Below are positions 27,729 through 35,644 of a stretch of DNA of 64,000 nt, piece by piece (positions within the stretch are counted from its first letter, which is position 1; each line of letters starts with the position of its first letter). Source of the DNA: a bacterium (lineage in GTDB: Bacteria; Planctomycetota; UBA1135; UBA2386); contig JAUILN010000004.1 of NCBI GenBank assembly GCA_030432695.1, positions 310,001 through 374,000 on the forward strand. The letters are read 5' to 3'. The position numbers and the translations under genes are program-made. Below the pieces are notes generated by a model that saw nothing but the letters and a program-made list of their open reading frames with translations, searched no databases and had not been told where the DNA came from.

Positions 27729-29507
27729 TCAGAACGCCTCTTCACCTCTCCGCAGCTCGACGTGCGGTCCCGCGACCGTACCCGCCCACGCGCCGAGCTC
27801 GTCTCCCCGCGCCGTGCGCAGTGCGAACCGGCCTGGCCCCGGTCGGATCCCCACGCAGACCAGCGGCGACGATCCGCGCGCCGGCCGGCACACGGTCCCG
27901 CCGTCCCCATGTTCGAACGTAAGGCTCGCGCCGAGTTGCTCGAGCAGGTCGAGGTCGAAGTCGGTGAGCGAGACTTCGAGCGGGGCGCAGGGCTCGACGA
28001 CGAGTTCGGCCTTGGTCGGTGATCCGGCCACGACCTCGAGGGTCAGGGGGGCTGCGGTCAGCTCGGCTCCGAGCAGGCTGGTGGTGTAGGTGCCGGGTGG
28101 GAGCGCCAAGATCTCGTTGTGTCCGGGAACCACCTGCTGGGTCGAGACGAGTCGGCCCTCGGCGTCGAAGAACTGCACGCCGGCGCCGCTGATCCAGGGC
28201 TGCGAGGTCTGCACCTCCAGGTCGACGGGGCACGCGGCGAGGAGCTGGAGCGTGATCGTCGCCGAGTCGACGGGTTGCGGCCGACTGATCGGGCCGCGCA
28301 AGCCCCGGTAGGCGTGTGCTGCCATCCGGACTCCCGACGGCGGCAGCTTCATGCGGAACCGTCCTTCCGAGTCCGACGTGGCCGTGCGTTGCAGGTGCTG
28401 CAGGCCGCTGGTCGACCAGAGCCGGACGGTGGCTGCGCAGGGCTCTCCGTCCAAGTCCAGAACCGTGCCCTCCAGCCAACGCGTCTCGGAGTCGAAGCAG
28501 GCGATGCGGCGGTGGTGGCCGTGGATGTCGACGTCGTGGCTGATCGACCCGGCGAGACCGAGCGACGCGTGGTCGCTCCTCCAGCGGGTGCTACGCGGGA
28601 CGCGGGCTGCGGCGCGACCCTGTGCGTCGGTCCGGCAGGTGCCGGAGACGAGCTGGGAGTCCGACGACCAACGCAGTTCGTGATCGGCGAGCGGGGCTCC
28701 GTTCTCGTCGACCAGGTCCACGTGCACCTGATGCGCGATCAATACCAGCGGTTCGTCGGCGTGGAAGTCGGCAGACGCGCCGTGGACCCGCCACGTGCGG
28801 GTGTCGCTGAGTCCGTGTTCCACGTGGCCGGCGCGCACGCTGAGGTACTCGCCCGCGGTGGCGCGCCCGTCCACGTGGCCGCGGTAGCTCCCGTCGCTCG
28901 AAGTGACGCAGGTCCCGATGTGCCCGGTTGCGCCGCCGTCGGTCGCATGGATCAGCACGTGGGCGCCGGCGACCGGGTTCGCGTCTTCATCGACGACGCG
29001 GCCGGTGAGCCCGATGGTGTCGTCACCGACTTCCGGGAGTTGGAACACCAGTTCCTGATCGGTTGTCGGGATGGTGTCCAGCGCGCGTCCCGTGCGGCGG
29101 CCTCGCCGCGGATCGCTGGGCTCGACGACGATTCCCCGGAGTCCGACGAGCTGCGCTGCCGGGATCTCGAAGGTGCCGGTTGCGTCTTCGATGAGCGATA
29201 CGGCAGAGGGCGACATGGGGCCTGCGTCGCCGACCTGGTAGACCGTGAAGCTGTTCACGGGCGCTTCCAGGGAGTCGATCACGCGGGCGCGGAGGGCAGT
29301 CTCGTGGCGTGCTGTGCTCGGACTCGCGGAGGCGTGTTGTCGTTCGCCGGACGCGCTGGCAGTCTCGGCGGGTTCCGCGTGGGCCTGGGGCTGATCGCCA
29401 GGGGTCGAGAGGGGTGTGGGCGGGTCGCTCCGTTCGCCGACGACGAGCCAGAGAATCAGCAGGGCTGCGATTGCCAGGGGTGGCAGGGCCCATCGGGTGC
29501 GGTGCAT
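27729..29507 (-). CDS. Membrane-anchored or exported protein with regulatory-like beta domains
   Basis: 592 residues. ATG 29507 opens an N-terminal hydrophobic segment (LPPLAIAALLILWLVVGE), either an uncleaved anchor or signal peptide; a start 51 bases further up is possible. A low-complexity linker (TPLSTPGDQPQAHAEPAETASASGE, split by residues) leads to repeated carboxypeptidase-regulatory-like units: TGRVVDEDANPVAGAHVLIHA, SSDGSYRGHVDGRA, VDENGAPLADHELRW, DAQGRAAARV, LDLDGEPCAATVRLW and SDSEGRFRMKLPPSG. It belongs to the same architecture class as the gene at 2260-4194. A strong hairpin lies in its 5' leader (29553-29592). No catalytic motif; probable cell-surface protein. Confidence 0.72.
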   Translation of the reverse strand: MHRTRWALPPLAIAALLILWLVVGERSDPPTPLSTPGDQPQAHAEPAETASASGERQHASASPSTARHETALRARVIDSLEAPVNSFTVYQVGDAGPMSPSAVSLIEDATGTFEIPAAQLVGLRGIVVEPSDPRRGRRTGRALDTIPTTDQELVFQLPEVGDDTIGLTGRVVDEDANPVAGAHVLIHATDGGATGHIGTCVTSSDGSYRGHVDGRATAGEYLSVRAGHVEHGLSDTRTWRVHGASADFHADEPLVLIAHQVHVDLVDENGAPLADHELRWSSDSQLVSGTCRTDAQGRAAARVPRSTRWRSDHASLGLAGSISHDVDIHGHHRRIACFDSETRWLEGTVLDLDGEPCAATVRLWSTSGLQHLQRTATSDSEGRFRMKLPPSGVRMAAHAYRGLRGPISRPQPVDSATITLQLLAACPVDLEVQTSQPWISGAGVQFFDAEGRLVSTQQVVPGHNEILALPPGTYTTSLLGAELTAAPLTLEVVAGSPTKAELVVEPCAPLEVSLTDFDLDLLEQLGASLTFEHGDGGTVCRPARGSSPLVCVGIRPGPGRFALRTARGDELGAWAGTVAGPHVELRRGEEAF

Positions 29508-29859
29508 CGGCGTCGACTGGGGCTGAAGGGTGGCGCGGCTGCCAGTGGGTGGACTCACTCGTCCCTCGATCCGAATGGAGGGGCGAGTGAGTGCGCTTCT
29601 GCTGGTCAGCGACTACGCCAGAGGTGGCTTGTCCAACACCCTACCAAGGAGCCGCGGCGGCCTGAGGAGTAGGCCGCGTGAGCAGCGCGTCTCGTGCGGC
29701 AACTACCTTGACTCTTGCCGGTGGCGCGCACGACGACGAAGCGCCTCGCGTCTGGTCCTGAGGGGATGGGGTCGGGGGGAGTGTTCTTCGCTCGCCTTCT
29801 GCGAAGATGTCCCGCGTGCCGAATTCTGAGCAGGCCCCCTCGGGCCGGGAAGGACCCAC
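29508..29859. other. Divergent intergenic region
   Basis: These 352 bases separate two divergent genes and should hold both promoters. They contain a strong hairpin near the minus-strand gene (described separately) and a GGGCCGGGAAGGA stretch just before the GTG at 29860 that can act as ribosome binding site. I see no coding frame with support. Confidence 0.45.
29553..29592. promoter_or_regulatory. 15-bp stem hairpin in 5' leader
   Basis: Arms ACTCACTCGTCCCTC (29553-29567) and GAGGGGCGAGTGAGT (29578-29592) pair over 15 positions with a single T/G mismatch and a 10-base loop. It sits 46-85 bases before the start of the minus-strand gene at 29507. It may be an operator, an RNA leader element or a terminator of upstream transcription; no T-tract follows. 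Confidence 0.5.
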
Positions 29860-30630
29860 GTGGGGAACGAACACCTACCCGATGAAGTAACGCGAGGCCT
29901 CGATGCCTGGAGTCGATCCGGCCCGCTGGGGCGCCGGGTTGTTGCCAACCTGCGCGCGGAGCACTTTCTGACCGACGAGCAGAGGACTATCCTGCTCGAG
30001 GCGATTGGCGAGTCCGCCCAGGCTGGCACGGATGCCATCGCACAGGCCTACGAACAGCAGTGCTGGTACATCGTCCGGCAGCCCGTCGGCGGCTTCGTCC
30101 AGCAGCCCCCGCGTCGTCTGGGGCGTGCCGCCGATCGTGAGCGACTCGTTGCGGCGATCGAGAAGGCCAACCGGATCACCGGACAGGAGGCGCGCGAGGT
30201 CGTCGATGTGCTGTCGCGCGGCGAGGAGTTGGAGGGGCGGCAGGCGCGGTACCACCTCAACGCCTACAACGCGTGGGTGACCTGGCACGAGAACGACCCC
30301 GATGGCGATCCGTTCGTGTTCGTGCAGCACGGCGAGCCCGACGAGGTCCGGGCGTGCCTGGGCTTGCCCGCGAGCACCGACCAGATGCTCCTGCTCGATT
30401 ACCGGCGCATCAATCTGAGGTTGCAGCGGCCCACCGTCGCCCATGCCGCACTGCATCCCTACTTCGAGCCGCCGATGCCGGGCAGCGACCACGGGTGGAC
30501 CAGCCCCTGGAAGCCGGATCGGTGCGCGAGCATTGGCGGTAGCGGATTCAATCCTCTCCCTCGGCCGGAGGCGCTTCATGGACGCGCACGGACGATTGGG
30601 CGGGCGCTGCAGGTGAGGGCCCTGCCGTGA
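29860..30630 (+). CDS. Uncharacterised protein, first of a coupled pair
   Basis: 256 residues, GTG start with an upstream AAGGA. The body looks soluble and mixed alpha/beta. Segments include VVANLRAEHFLTDEQRTILLE, QQCWYIVRQPVGGFVQQPPRR, RITGQEAREVVDVLSRGEELEG, ARYHLNAYNAWVTWHEN and FVFVQHGEPDEVRACLGL. The last ~50 residues are proline-rich and end in RALP. I recognise no family. Its stop overlaps the GTG start of the next gene (GTGA, 30627-30630), so the pair is translated together at a fixed ratio. Two-gene coupled units of unknown type within a defence-rich region are good candidates for a toxin-antitoxin or defence role, but no motif supports this directly. Confidence 0.6.
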   Translation: MGNEHLPDEVTRGLDAWSRSGPLGRRVVANLRAEHFLTDEQRTILLEAIGESAQAGTDAIAQAYEQQCWYIVRQPVGGFVQQPPRRLGRAADRERLVAAIEKANRITGQEAREVVDVLSRGEELEGRQARYHLNAYNAWVTWHENDPDGDPFVFVQHGEPDEVRACLGLPASTDQMLLLDYRRINLRLQRPTVAHAALHPYFEPPMPGSDHGWTSPWKPDRCASIGGSGFNPLPRPEALHGRARTIGRALQVRALP

Positions 30631-31685
30631 CGCGCGCGTATCTCGACCGGCTCGCGGGGCCCGAAGCGGCAGGTGTGCAACTCGCCGGCTTCGATGCGTT
30701 GAACGAAGACGACTGGTTCGGGCTGGTCCGCGATCTCGCGGGCGGAGACCCGTCGTTGTACGACGCGCTCCACGTGACGCGGGGCGAGTCCCTCGACGAA
30801 TGGCTAGCAGCCCATGTCCGACGCCTCGGTGTCGGCACCCGCGCGCTCGCCGGAGCGGGTGTCGACCGGTTGCTCCTGGCGGCGCGGACGTCCAGATCGC
30901 AGTCCGAGTTGGTTGCGGCGCTGGAGATCGCGGCGGCGGTGAAGGCCACTCGGCGAGTGGATCTCTACCACGACCTCATCCTGTCCGATCGCTTCGTCGG
31001 AGACGTCGCCGAGACCGCGGCGCGCATCCTGGCACAGTTGGATCCACCTGGTCCGCTGCAGTTCTGGACGCAGGAGCGGGTCCTCGATCGTGCCGAGCTG
31101 GTGCCCTGGGCCGCGCACGCGTTCGCCTTGCACGATCCGGAACGGCTGTTCTCGCTGCTGATCGCCGCGACCCCACCGGGAGACCCGTCGTCGCTCGAGT
31201 TCCCGTTCACGCTCGCCTACCGCAAGCTGCTGGCTGCAGGGCGCGGAGAGGACCTGCGGCGCATGATCGCGGGGCTTCCGGACGGCGTCCGTACCGTTGC
31301 GCACGAGGTCGCTGGGTTCCGGGAGTTCGCAGGGGCGAGACTGACCGAGGCAGTGGCCGACCTGGCGGCGCTGGTGAGGTCTCCTCGGAAGGTCGCCGAC
31401 CAGGTGCTGCTGATCTGCCGACCCCGATTGCTCAACCGCTTCAACACGGTCTCGACCGGTGCTGTCTGGAGGGGGCGGCGGGAGCGGTTCATGGCTGAGC
31501 TGACCTCGAACTTCGAGCGCCGGGTGGAGGAACTCGCGGCCGAGGTTCGGCAGGGGCACCCGGGCGCGGAGCTACGGGTCTTCGGAGCGCTCGACGAGTG
31601 CTTCGATCAGACCAGAGAGGAGCTGCGCAAGAAGATCGAGCTGGAGGCGGGGGAGACCGGCTCGATCGAATCCTCAGAGGGATGA
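30627..31685 (+). CDS. Uncharacterised protein, second of a coupled pair
   Basis: 352 residues, GTG start within the stop of the preceding gene. The sequence is mostly helical (AHVRRLGVGTRALAGAGVDRLLLAAR, LVAALEIAAAVKATRRVDLYHDLI, LAYRKLLAAGRGEDLRRMIAGL), and the last third is a basic/acidic helix rich in coiled-coil heptads (ERRVEELAAEVRQG, EELRKKIELEAGE). No transmembrane segment, zinc cluster or nucleotide-binding motif is visible. Its end overlaps the convergent gene at 31674 by 12 bases. Function unknown; the coupling implies that it works with the 256-residue protein. Confidence 0.6.
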   Translation: MTRAYLDRLAGPEAAGVQLAGFDALNEDDWFGLVRDLAGGDPSLYDALHVTRGESLDEWLAAHVRRLGVGTRALAGAGVDRLLLAARTSRSQSELVAALEIAAAVKATRRVDLYHDLILSDRFVGDVAETAARILAQLDPPGPLQFWTQERVLDRAELVPWAAHAFALHDPERLFSLLIAATPPGDPSSLEFPFTLAYRKLLAAGRGEDLRRMIAGLPDGVRTVAHEVAGFREFAGARLTEAVADLAALVRSPRKVADQVLLICRPRLLNRFNTVSTGAVWRGRRERFMAELTSNFERRVEELAAEVRQGHPGAELRVFGALDECFDQTREELRKKIELEAGETGSIESSEG

Positions 31686-32054
31686 ACCCGACCGCTCGGC
31701 GGTCGCGACCAACTCCAGGAACAAGTGCCAGTCGTGGGTCGGATCGTTCCAGGCCCGGGACACATCCACCGAGCCGGGCTGCCCGCTCGACGGATCGGCC
31801 GGCTCGACCACTGCCTCGTCGAGGCTCGAGCCCTCGGGGTCGGTCGTCAGGTAGGCGTGCGCCACGGCGTGTTCCGTGGGGTCTGCGAGTTGCACCCGCA
31901 GCCTGCCGTCGGAGCCGAGCTGCACGCGGACCGCGGTTCCCTGCTCGTCGATGGCGATGCGAGCACCGTCAGGACTGCGGACCTCGTCTTCGAAGGCGCG
32001 GAGCACCCAGCCGAGGGGGGCGCAGGGCAGGGTGAGAACCTCGAGGGTGTCCAT
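31674..32054 (-). CDS. Small hypothetical protein
   Basis: 126 residues. The text is consistent with a small alpha/beta protein (LEVLTLPCAPLGWVLRAFEDEVRSPDG, RIAIDEQGTAVRVQLGSDGRLRVQL, TEHAVAHAYLTTD, DWHLFLELVATAER). It has no signal peptide or known motif. It overlaps the end of the convergent upstream pair by 12 bases and faces away from the ATPase gene at 32353, leaving about 300 bases for divergent promoters. Coding status rests on length, composition and an open start region. Confidence 0.5.
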   Translation of the reverse strand: MDTLEVLTLPCAPLGWVLRAFEDEVRSPDGARIAIDEQGTAVRVQLGSDGRLRVQLADPTEHAVAHAYLTTDPEGSSLDEAVVEPADPSSGQPGSVDVSRAWNDPTHDWHLFLELVATAERSGSSL

Positions 32055-32352
32055 GTTCGCAACACGGGGTCGTGTCGGGAGTCCAGGGAAGGGATCGGCA
32101 GGGGCAGGTCAGGGGCTGGAGTCGTCGAAGGGTGATTCCGACTGGAGCGATCGGTCGTCCCGCTCGGCTGGCGCTCCGCTTCATCGCGGGGCCACTCCTC
32201 CAAGCGCCGCTCTTCGAGCATCCTCCCCACGAACCAGATGCCCGCCATGTCGCACGCAATCGTCGCCGGCTCCATGGGAACGAATCGGGTCGTTCCCGAA
32301 GCGGTCTGGTCTCCTGTGTTCCACAGCCGATCGCGCTACCATACCCCGCAGC

Positions 32353-33711
32353 ATGCTGCTCGGTCTGCGAGTCCGCGGGTTCAAGAACCTCCGCGATGTC
32401 GGTCTGCGGTTCGGCCCCCTCACCTGCCTGCTGGGGCCGAACGGGGTCGGGAAGTCCAACATCTTCGACGCGGTGCAGTTCCTGCGCCATCTGGCGGACT
32501 CCGAGATCCACGAGGCCGCCGAACGGATACGGAGGTCGGCCGAGGGGGTGTTCGGGGCTCGCGACCTGTTCTGGAACCGTGACACCTCGCGGACGATGGA
32601 GTTCGAGGCCTCGCTGCTGCTGCCGCGCACGACCGAGGACGACTTCGGTGCGGAGGCTCAGGCCCGGTCCACGCTCGTGCGGTATCGGGTCTCCTTCGGC
32701 TGGCATGCCGAAGAGCACCGGTTGGAGTTGTTGGAGGAGGAGCTCACGCCGATCCGCAAGGGCGACGCGCGGAAGGTGCTCGGTTTTGGCATGGCCGATG
32801 AGTTCGTGGACTCCGCGGTCTTCAACGAGCGGACCGGTGGCGCCTACATCTCCACGCTCGAAGACCGGCGCATCCAGCTCCATCAGGACGGTGGCAGTCG
32901 TGGTCGGCCCGTGAATCCCGGGCGGTCGCCGCGGACGGTCCTCGGCGGTACGAACACCGCCGACAATCCCACGGTGCTGTGCGCGCGCCGGGAGATGGCC
33001 TCCTGGAGCCAGCTGCAGTTGGAGCCGTCGTCCCTGCGGACTCCGGACCGACTCGGGGAGCGGCGGCCCGTCGACGAGTTCGGCCGGCACATCGCTGCGA
33101 CGCTCGATCGCCTCGCGCAGCGTCGGGAGGATCGGGCCGGCATCCTGATGGAGGCGACCAATCGGGTGAAGCGTCTGGTGCCCTCATTGCAGGAGCTCCG
33201 GCTCACCGAGGACAAGGCTCGCGACCTGATGTATGTCGAGGCGAAGTTCATCGGCTCGGATGTCTGGCTGCCACCGCGCGCTCTTTCCGACGGCACGCTC
33301 CGGTTCCTGGCGATGACGGCGCTGCAGATGGACTCGGATTCGGCGCGGGTGCTGTGCATCGAGGAGCCGGAGAACGGCATCCATCAAGATGTGATGGGGC
33401 GGGTCGTCGATCTGCTCCGCGACTACGTGGTGGACCCGCTCGAGCGGGTGGATCCCGTGGACAATCCACTTCGGCAGGCGCTGGCCAACTCCCATTCCCC
33501 TCAGCTCGCGCGTCACCTGCAGATGGCCGAGGTCTTGTTCGTGGAGCAGGTCACCGGCGAGTCGGGTGCGGAGGCACGCGTGCGCGCAGTTGATCACACC
33601 GAGAACTGGCGGACCGACGTCGAGGATCCCGTCACCGTGCAACTGTTCCAGCAGGTCGTCGGAGACGCTCCCCAGGGTCAGGGTCTCTTGCCCCTCGACG
33701 CTTCGGAATGA
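32353..33711 (+). CDS. AAA/SMC-like ATPase of an ATPase-TOPRIM pair
   Basis: 452 residues. The ATG at 32353 gives the canonical start of AAA_15/AAA_21 ATPases (LRVRGFKNLRDVGLRFGPLTCLLGPNGVGKSN, with Walker A GPNGVGKS at residues ~29-36). The ABC-type signature is LSDGTLRFLAMTAL; Walker B is VLCIEEPENGIH; a SHSP histidine (H-loop-like, NSHSPQLARH) follows. The signature, Walker B and H-loop pattern is that of OLD-family/RecF-like ATPases. It lacks the C-terminal TOPRIM domain of one-chain OLD proteins. The next gene overlaps it (ATGA, 33708-33711) and looks TOPRIM-like, giving a split OLD-type arrangement like that of PARIS (AriA/AriB) and related systems. Likely role: sensing and gating a nuclease partner. 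Confidence 0.8.
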   Translation: MLLGLRVRGFKNLRDVGLRFGPLTCLLGPNGVGKSNIFDAVQFLRHLADSEIHEAAERIRRSAEGVFGARDLFWNRDTSRTMEFEASLLLPRTTEDDFGAEAQARSTLVRYRVSFGWHAEEHRLELLEEELTPIRKGDARKVLGFGMADEFVDSAVFNERTGGAYISTLEDRRIQLHQDGGSRGRPVNPGRSPRTVLGGTNTADNPTVLCARREMASWSQLQLEPSSLRTPDRLGERRPVDEFGRHIAATLDRLAQRREDRAGILMEATNRVKRLVPSLQELRLTEDKARDLMYVEAKFIGSDVWLPPRALSDGTLRFLAMTALQMDSDSARVLCIEEPENGIHQDVMGRVVDLLRDYVVDPLERVDPVDNPLRQALANSHSPQLARHLQMAEVLFVEQVTGESGAEARVRAVDHTENWRTDVEDPVTVQLFQQVVGDAPQGQGLLPLDASE

Positions 33712-34346
33712 GGCCGCTCCGGATCACGCTTCTCGCCGACGGAGCCAGCGACAAGGCCCTGGTGCCGATCATCGAGTGGCAGCTTCGCCGATCGTGGCGG
33801 CGCGTTGGAAAGCCGGGCGACCTGCTGCTCGGCCCGATCGGCTTCGAAGTGCACGGAGGAAGTGACCTTCAGCGGGCCTTCGACAGGGTCATCGAGAGAG
33901 ACCGCCCGGACATCGTGGTCGTGCATCGAGACGCGGAGTCGGTGTCGCGCGCGGAGCGTCGTCGTCAGATCCCGGACTTCGAGAATCATCCGTCAGCCGC
34001 GGCCATCCCGGTTCGGATGACCGAGGCGTGGCTGATGATCGACGAGACCGCGATCCGGAAGGCCGCGGGCAATCCGAACGGAGGTGTCGCGCTCGAGCTG
34101 CCGAAGTCGGCGCGCATCGAGTCGGTGAAGGATCCGAAGTCGGACCTGAGGCGGATGTTGGAGGTCGCCAGTGGGCTGCCTGCAGGCAGACGTCTCAAGC
34201 GCTTCCGCCGGGACCTCCCGGCGCGGATCCACCTCGTTGCCGACTACATCGAGTCGTTCGACCCGCTCGATGAACTACCCGCCTACCGGGAGTTCGCGGA
34301 CGAACTGGGGCGCGCACTGGAGCGGGTTTCGCTCGCGTCGGGGTGA
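33708..34346 (+). CDS. TOPRIM-like partner of the ATPase
   Basis: 212 residues, ATG inside the stop of the ATPase gene. The beginning (ITLLADGASDKALVPIIEW) has the shape of the first TOPRIM strand and acidic residue (usually VEG-SD), with Asp in place of the common Glu. The second acidic motif is likely VVVHRDAES around residue 66-74. Later text (AIPVRMTEAWLMIDETAIRK...GNPNG) is shared in style by DUF4276-like TOPRIM proteins, which sit next to OLD-type ATPases. Expected function: metal-dependent nuclease activated by its ATPase, cutting nucleic acid such as tRNA or DNA when triggered. The Glu-to-Asp change should be checked, because it could lower or alter activity. The ORF ends just before a region full of gene fragments. 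Confidence 0.6.
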   Translation: MRPLRITLLADGASDKALVPIIEWQLRRSWRRVGKPGDLLLGPIGFEVHGGSDLQRAFDRVIERDRPDIVVVHRDAESVSRAERRRQIPDFENHPSAAAIPVRMTEAWLMIDETAIRKAAGNPNGGVALELPKSARIESVKDPKSDLRRMLEVASGLPAGRRLKRFRRDLPARIHLVADYIESFDPLDELPAYREFADELGRALERVSLASG

Positions 34347-34389
34347 GTGAGTGCGGCGCCGTTGTTCGGCGGATGCGGTGACGCGATGT

Positions 34390-34650
34390 GCCCGCGGCCT
34401 GGATTCCGCGGTCCATGCGCCGCCCATCCCCACGCCGAAGATCAGATCGACCAGGGCATCGGGCTTGCGCACGTCCTGGCCCGCTTCGGCGAGGGCGGAG
34501 GCGATTTCGCCGGAATCGAGCGCGACCTCGAGCCACTGGAGGAGCAGGCTCTTCCCTGTGCCCTGCGCGCCGACCAGCACGGTGAGGTCACCGAACTCGA
34601 GATCCGCGTGGACGACCTGGGGAAAGGTTCGCGACGACGAGACGGGGCAT
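34390..34650 (-). pseudogene. Frameshifted N-terminal fragment of an AAA ATPase
   Basis: Starting at the ATG at 34650, the frame reads MPRLVVANL and then hits a stop. If one base near 34630 (run CTTTCCCC) is skipped, the sequence continues QVVHADLEFGDLTVLVG and then AQGTGKSLLLQWLEVALD (Walker A G-QGTGKS) and KPDALVDLIFGVGMGGAW. That is the start of a RecF-like defence or toxin-antitoxin ATPase. After TAES the frame dissolves, with no C-terminal signature, Walker B or remaining ~300 residues. A second copy of its first ~25 residues lies at 37272-37344. So this is a frameshifted and truncated relic. Confidence 0.6.
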
Positions 34651-34709
34651 GGTGCGGATTGGGTTGCTGGAAAGGTGATGCCCCTCGAGATCGGGGGTGG
34701 CCTACGGAT

Positions 34710-34880
34710 TCAAGCGTGGGGACCGCGATCAGTCGCTCGCGGCGCCTCGGCGGGAGAGAGCCTGCACGGCGAGTCGAGCTCGACGAGGGTGCGCGAGGTC
34801 ACCAGATCCTGCTCGACCTGTGCATCGAGGGCCCACGGCGCCGTCGACCGCCACGCGGTGATGTGCGCGCGGGGGATCAC
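34710..34880 (-). pseudogene. AbiEii-like toxin N-terminal remnant (module B)
   Basis: From a GTG at 34880 the frame reads VIPRAHITAWRSTAPW then ALDAQVEQDLVTSRTLVELDS, the N-terminal pattern of a common AbiEii/AbiGii nucleotidyltransferase-toxin subfamily (..AHITAWR...QVEQDLVLSRALV). It stops after 56 residues with no nucleotidyltransferase core. Its GTG overlaps the stop codon of the AbiEi remnant upstream (34877-35049), the normal arrangement of an AbiE operon, so both were once intact and coupled. Confidence 0.5.
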
Positions 34881-35049
34881 AGATCGATCTCCAGGTCGTG
34901 GTTCAGAACCACCCGCCAGCGCCCGTCGGGTGCGTGCCGACCGCGGGCTCGCTTGGGAACCAGCAACACCGGCCGCAGGCGGCAGGCAACCAGCGATTCC
35001 AAGAGGGCCTCCGCGAGCGAGTGTTCGCCGAGTCGGTCGAGCAGGTAGC
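34877..35049 (-). pseudogene. AbiEi-like antitoxin C-terminal remnant (module B)
   Basis: The minus frame reads GYLLDRLGEHSLAEALLE, a long spacer VACRLRPVLLVPK, then RGRHAPDGRWRVVLNHDLE and a stop. The GYLLDRLGEH block also occurs near 41800 in the other fragment of this gene (41686-42207), and the two together cover most of the C-terminal half of one AbiEi-type protein. Upstream of 35049 the sequence switches abruptly to the plus-strand AbiE module A (35050-35238), marking a deletion junction. Confidence 0.55.
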
Positions 35050-35238
35050 CGGGATTGGCACGGTCCGGTACCCATCACGAACGTGCGGCGCACGCTCGCA
35101 GACTGCGCGGCTGCCGGCTTGTCGCCGGAGCATCTGCGTGCGGCGGCGCGGGATGCCCTCCGGGCTGGCGCGGTGCGGCCGAGCGAGATCGCCGCCGTGC
35201 ATGAGGCGCTGGCGCCCTACGGAGGGATCGAGCCGTGA
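35050..35238 (+). pseudogene. AbiEi-like antitoxin C-terminal remnant (module A copy)
   Basis: This segment repeats the last third of the intact antitoxin gene at 42234-42821, starting at the same GGATTGGCACGGTCCGG stretch found near 42638. The protein text T-RRTLADCAAAGLSPEHLR and the ending APYGGIEP are nearly identical, with a few substitutions (such as Ala for Val in RAGAV). No start exists: the upstream half was replaced by the module B remnant on the opposite strand. Confidence 0.7.
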
Positions 35239-35297
35239 CGGTTCGTCACTACCAGAGTCCCGAGGCTTTCCGGCAGGCGTTGGAGCAGCGGCTGACG
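35235..35297 (+). pseudogene. AbiEii-like toxin start, truncated after ~20 codons (module A copy)
   Basis: The GTG at 35235 overlaps the antitoxin remnant stop, as in the intact pair. MTVRHYQSPEAFRQALEQRL matches the toxin start at 42818 (there MTVRHYASPEAF...). After about 35293 the similarity ends and unrelated sequence follows. The fragment is too short to be functional. Confidence 0.65.
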
Positions 35298-35644
35298 ATC
35301 CGGCCCATGCGCATTGAGGGATTCCGCCTCTCCTCGATCGCCATCAGACACCGGAGCCATGCATCGCAAGGCCTCGGGCTCTGGGACAGAGCCCGCGTCA
35401 TACATCCATGATCGTGATCGCGACACCATTGCCTGCCGCGCTCACGCTTGGTGTGCCCGCTCGCGTTGCATCGCGCGGAGCGTCGGGCGAAGTGCCGCCA
35501 TGGAGCTGGCCGAGGAGCCCAACGAGGAGCAGGCGGGTGAATCGGAGGGGCTCGCGACGGGCCGGCCTGCCGGGGCTGGGCTACAGAAGGCAGCTCGTGC
35601 TTGCCCCGCGCGGACCAGCGCCCTGGTCCGCCGGCTCGAATCCC
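35298..35644. other. Rearranged stretch without a supported gene
   Basis: I found no coding frame with support. The stretch includes a 42-base segment (35408-35449) that recurs at 37229-37270. It lies between the AbiE remnants and the end of the DUF1254-like gene and appears to be recombination debris. Confidence 0.5.
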
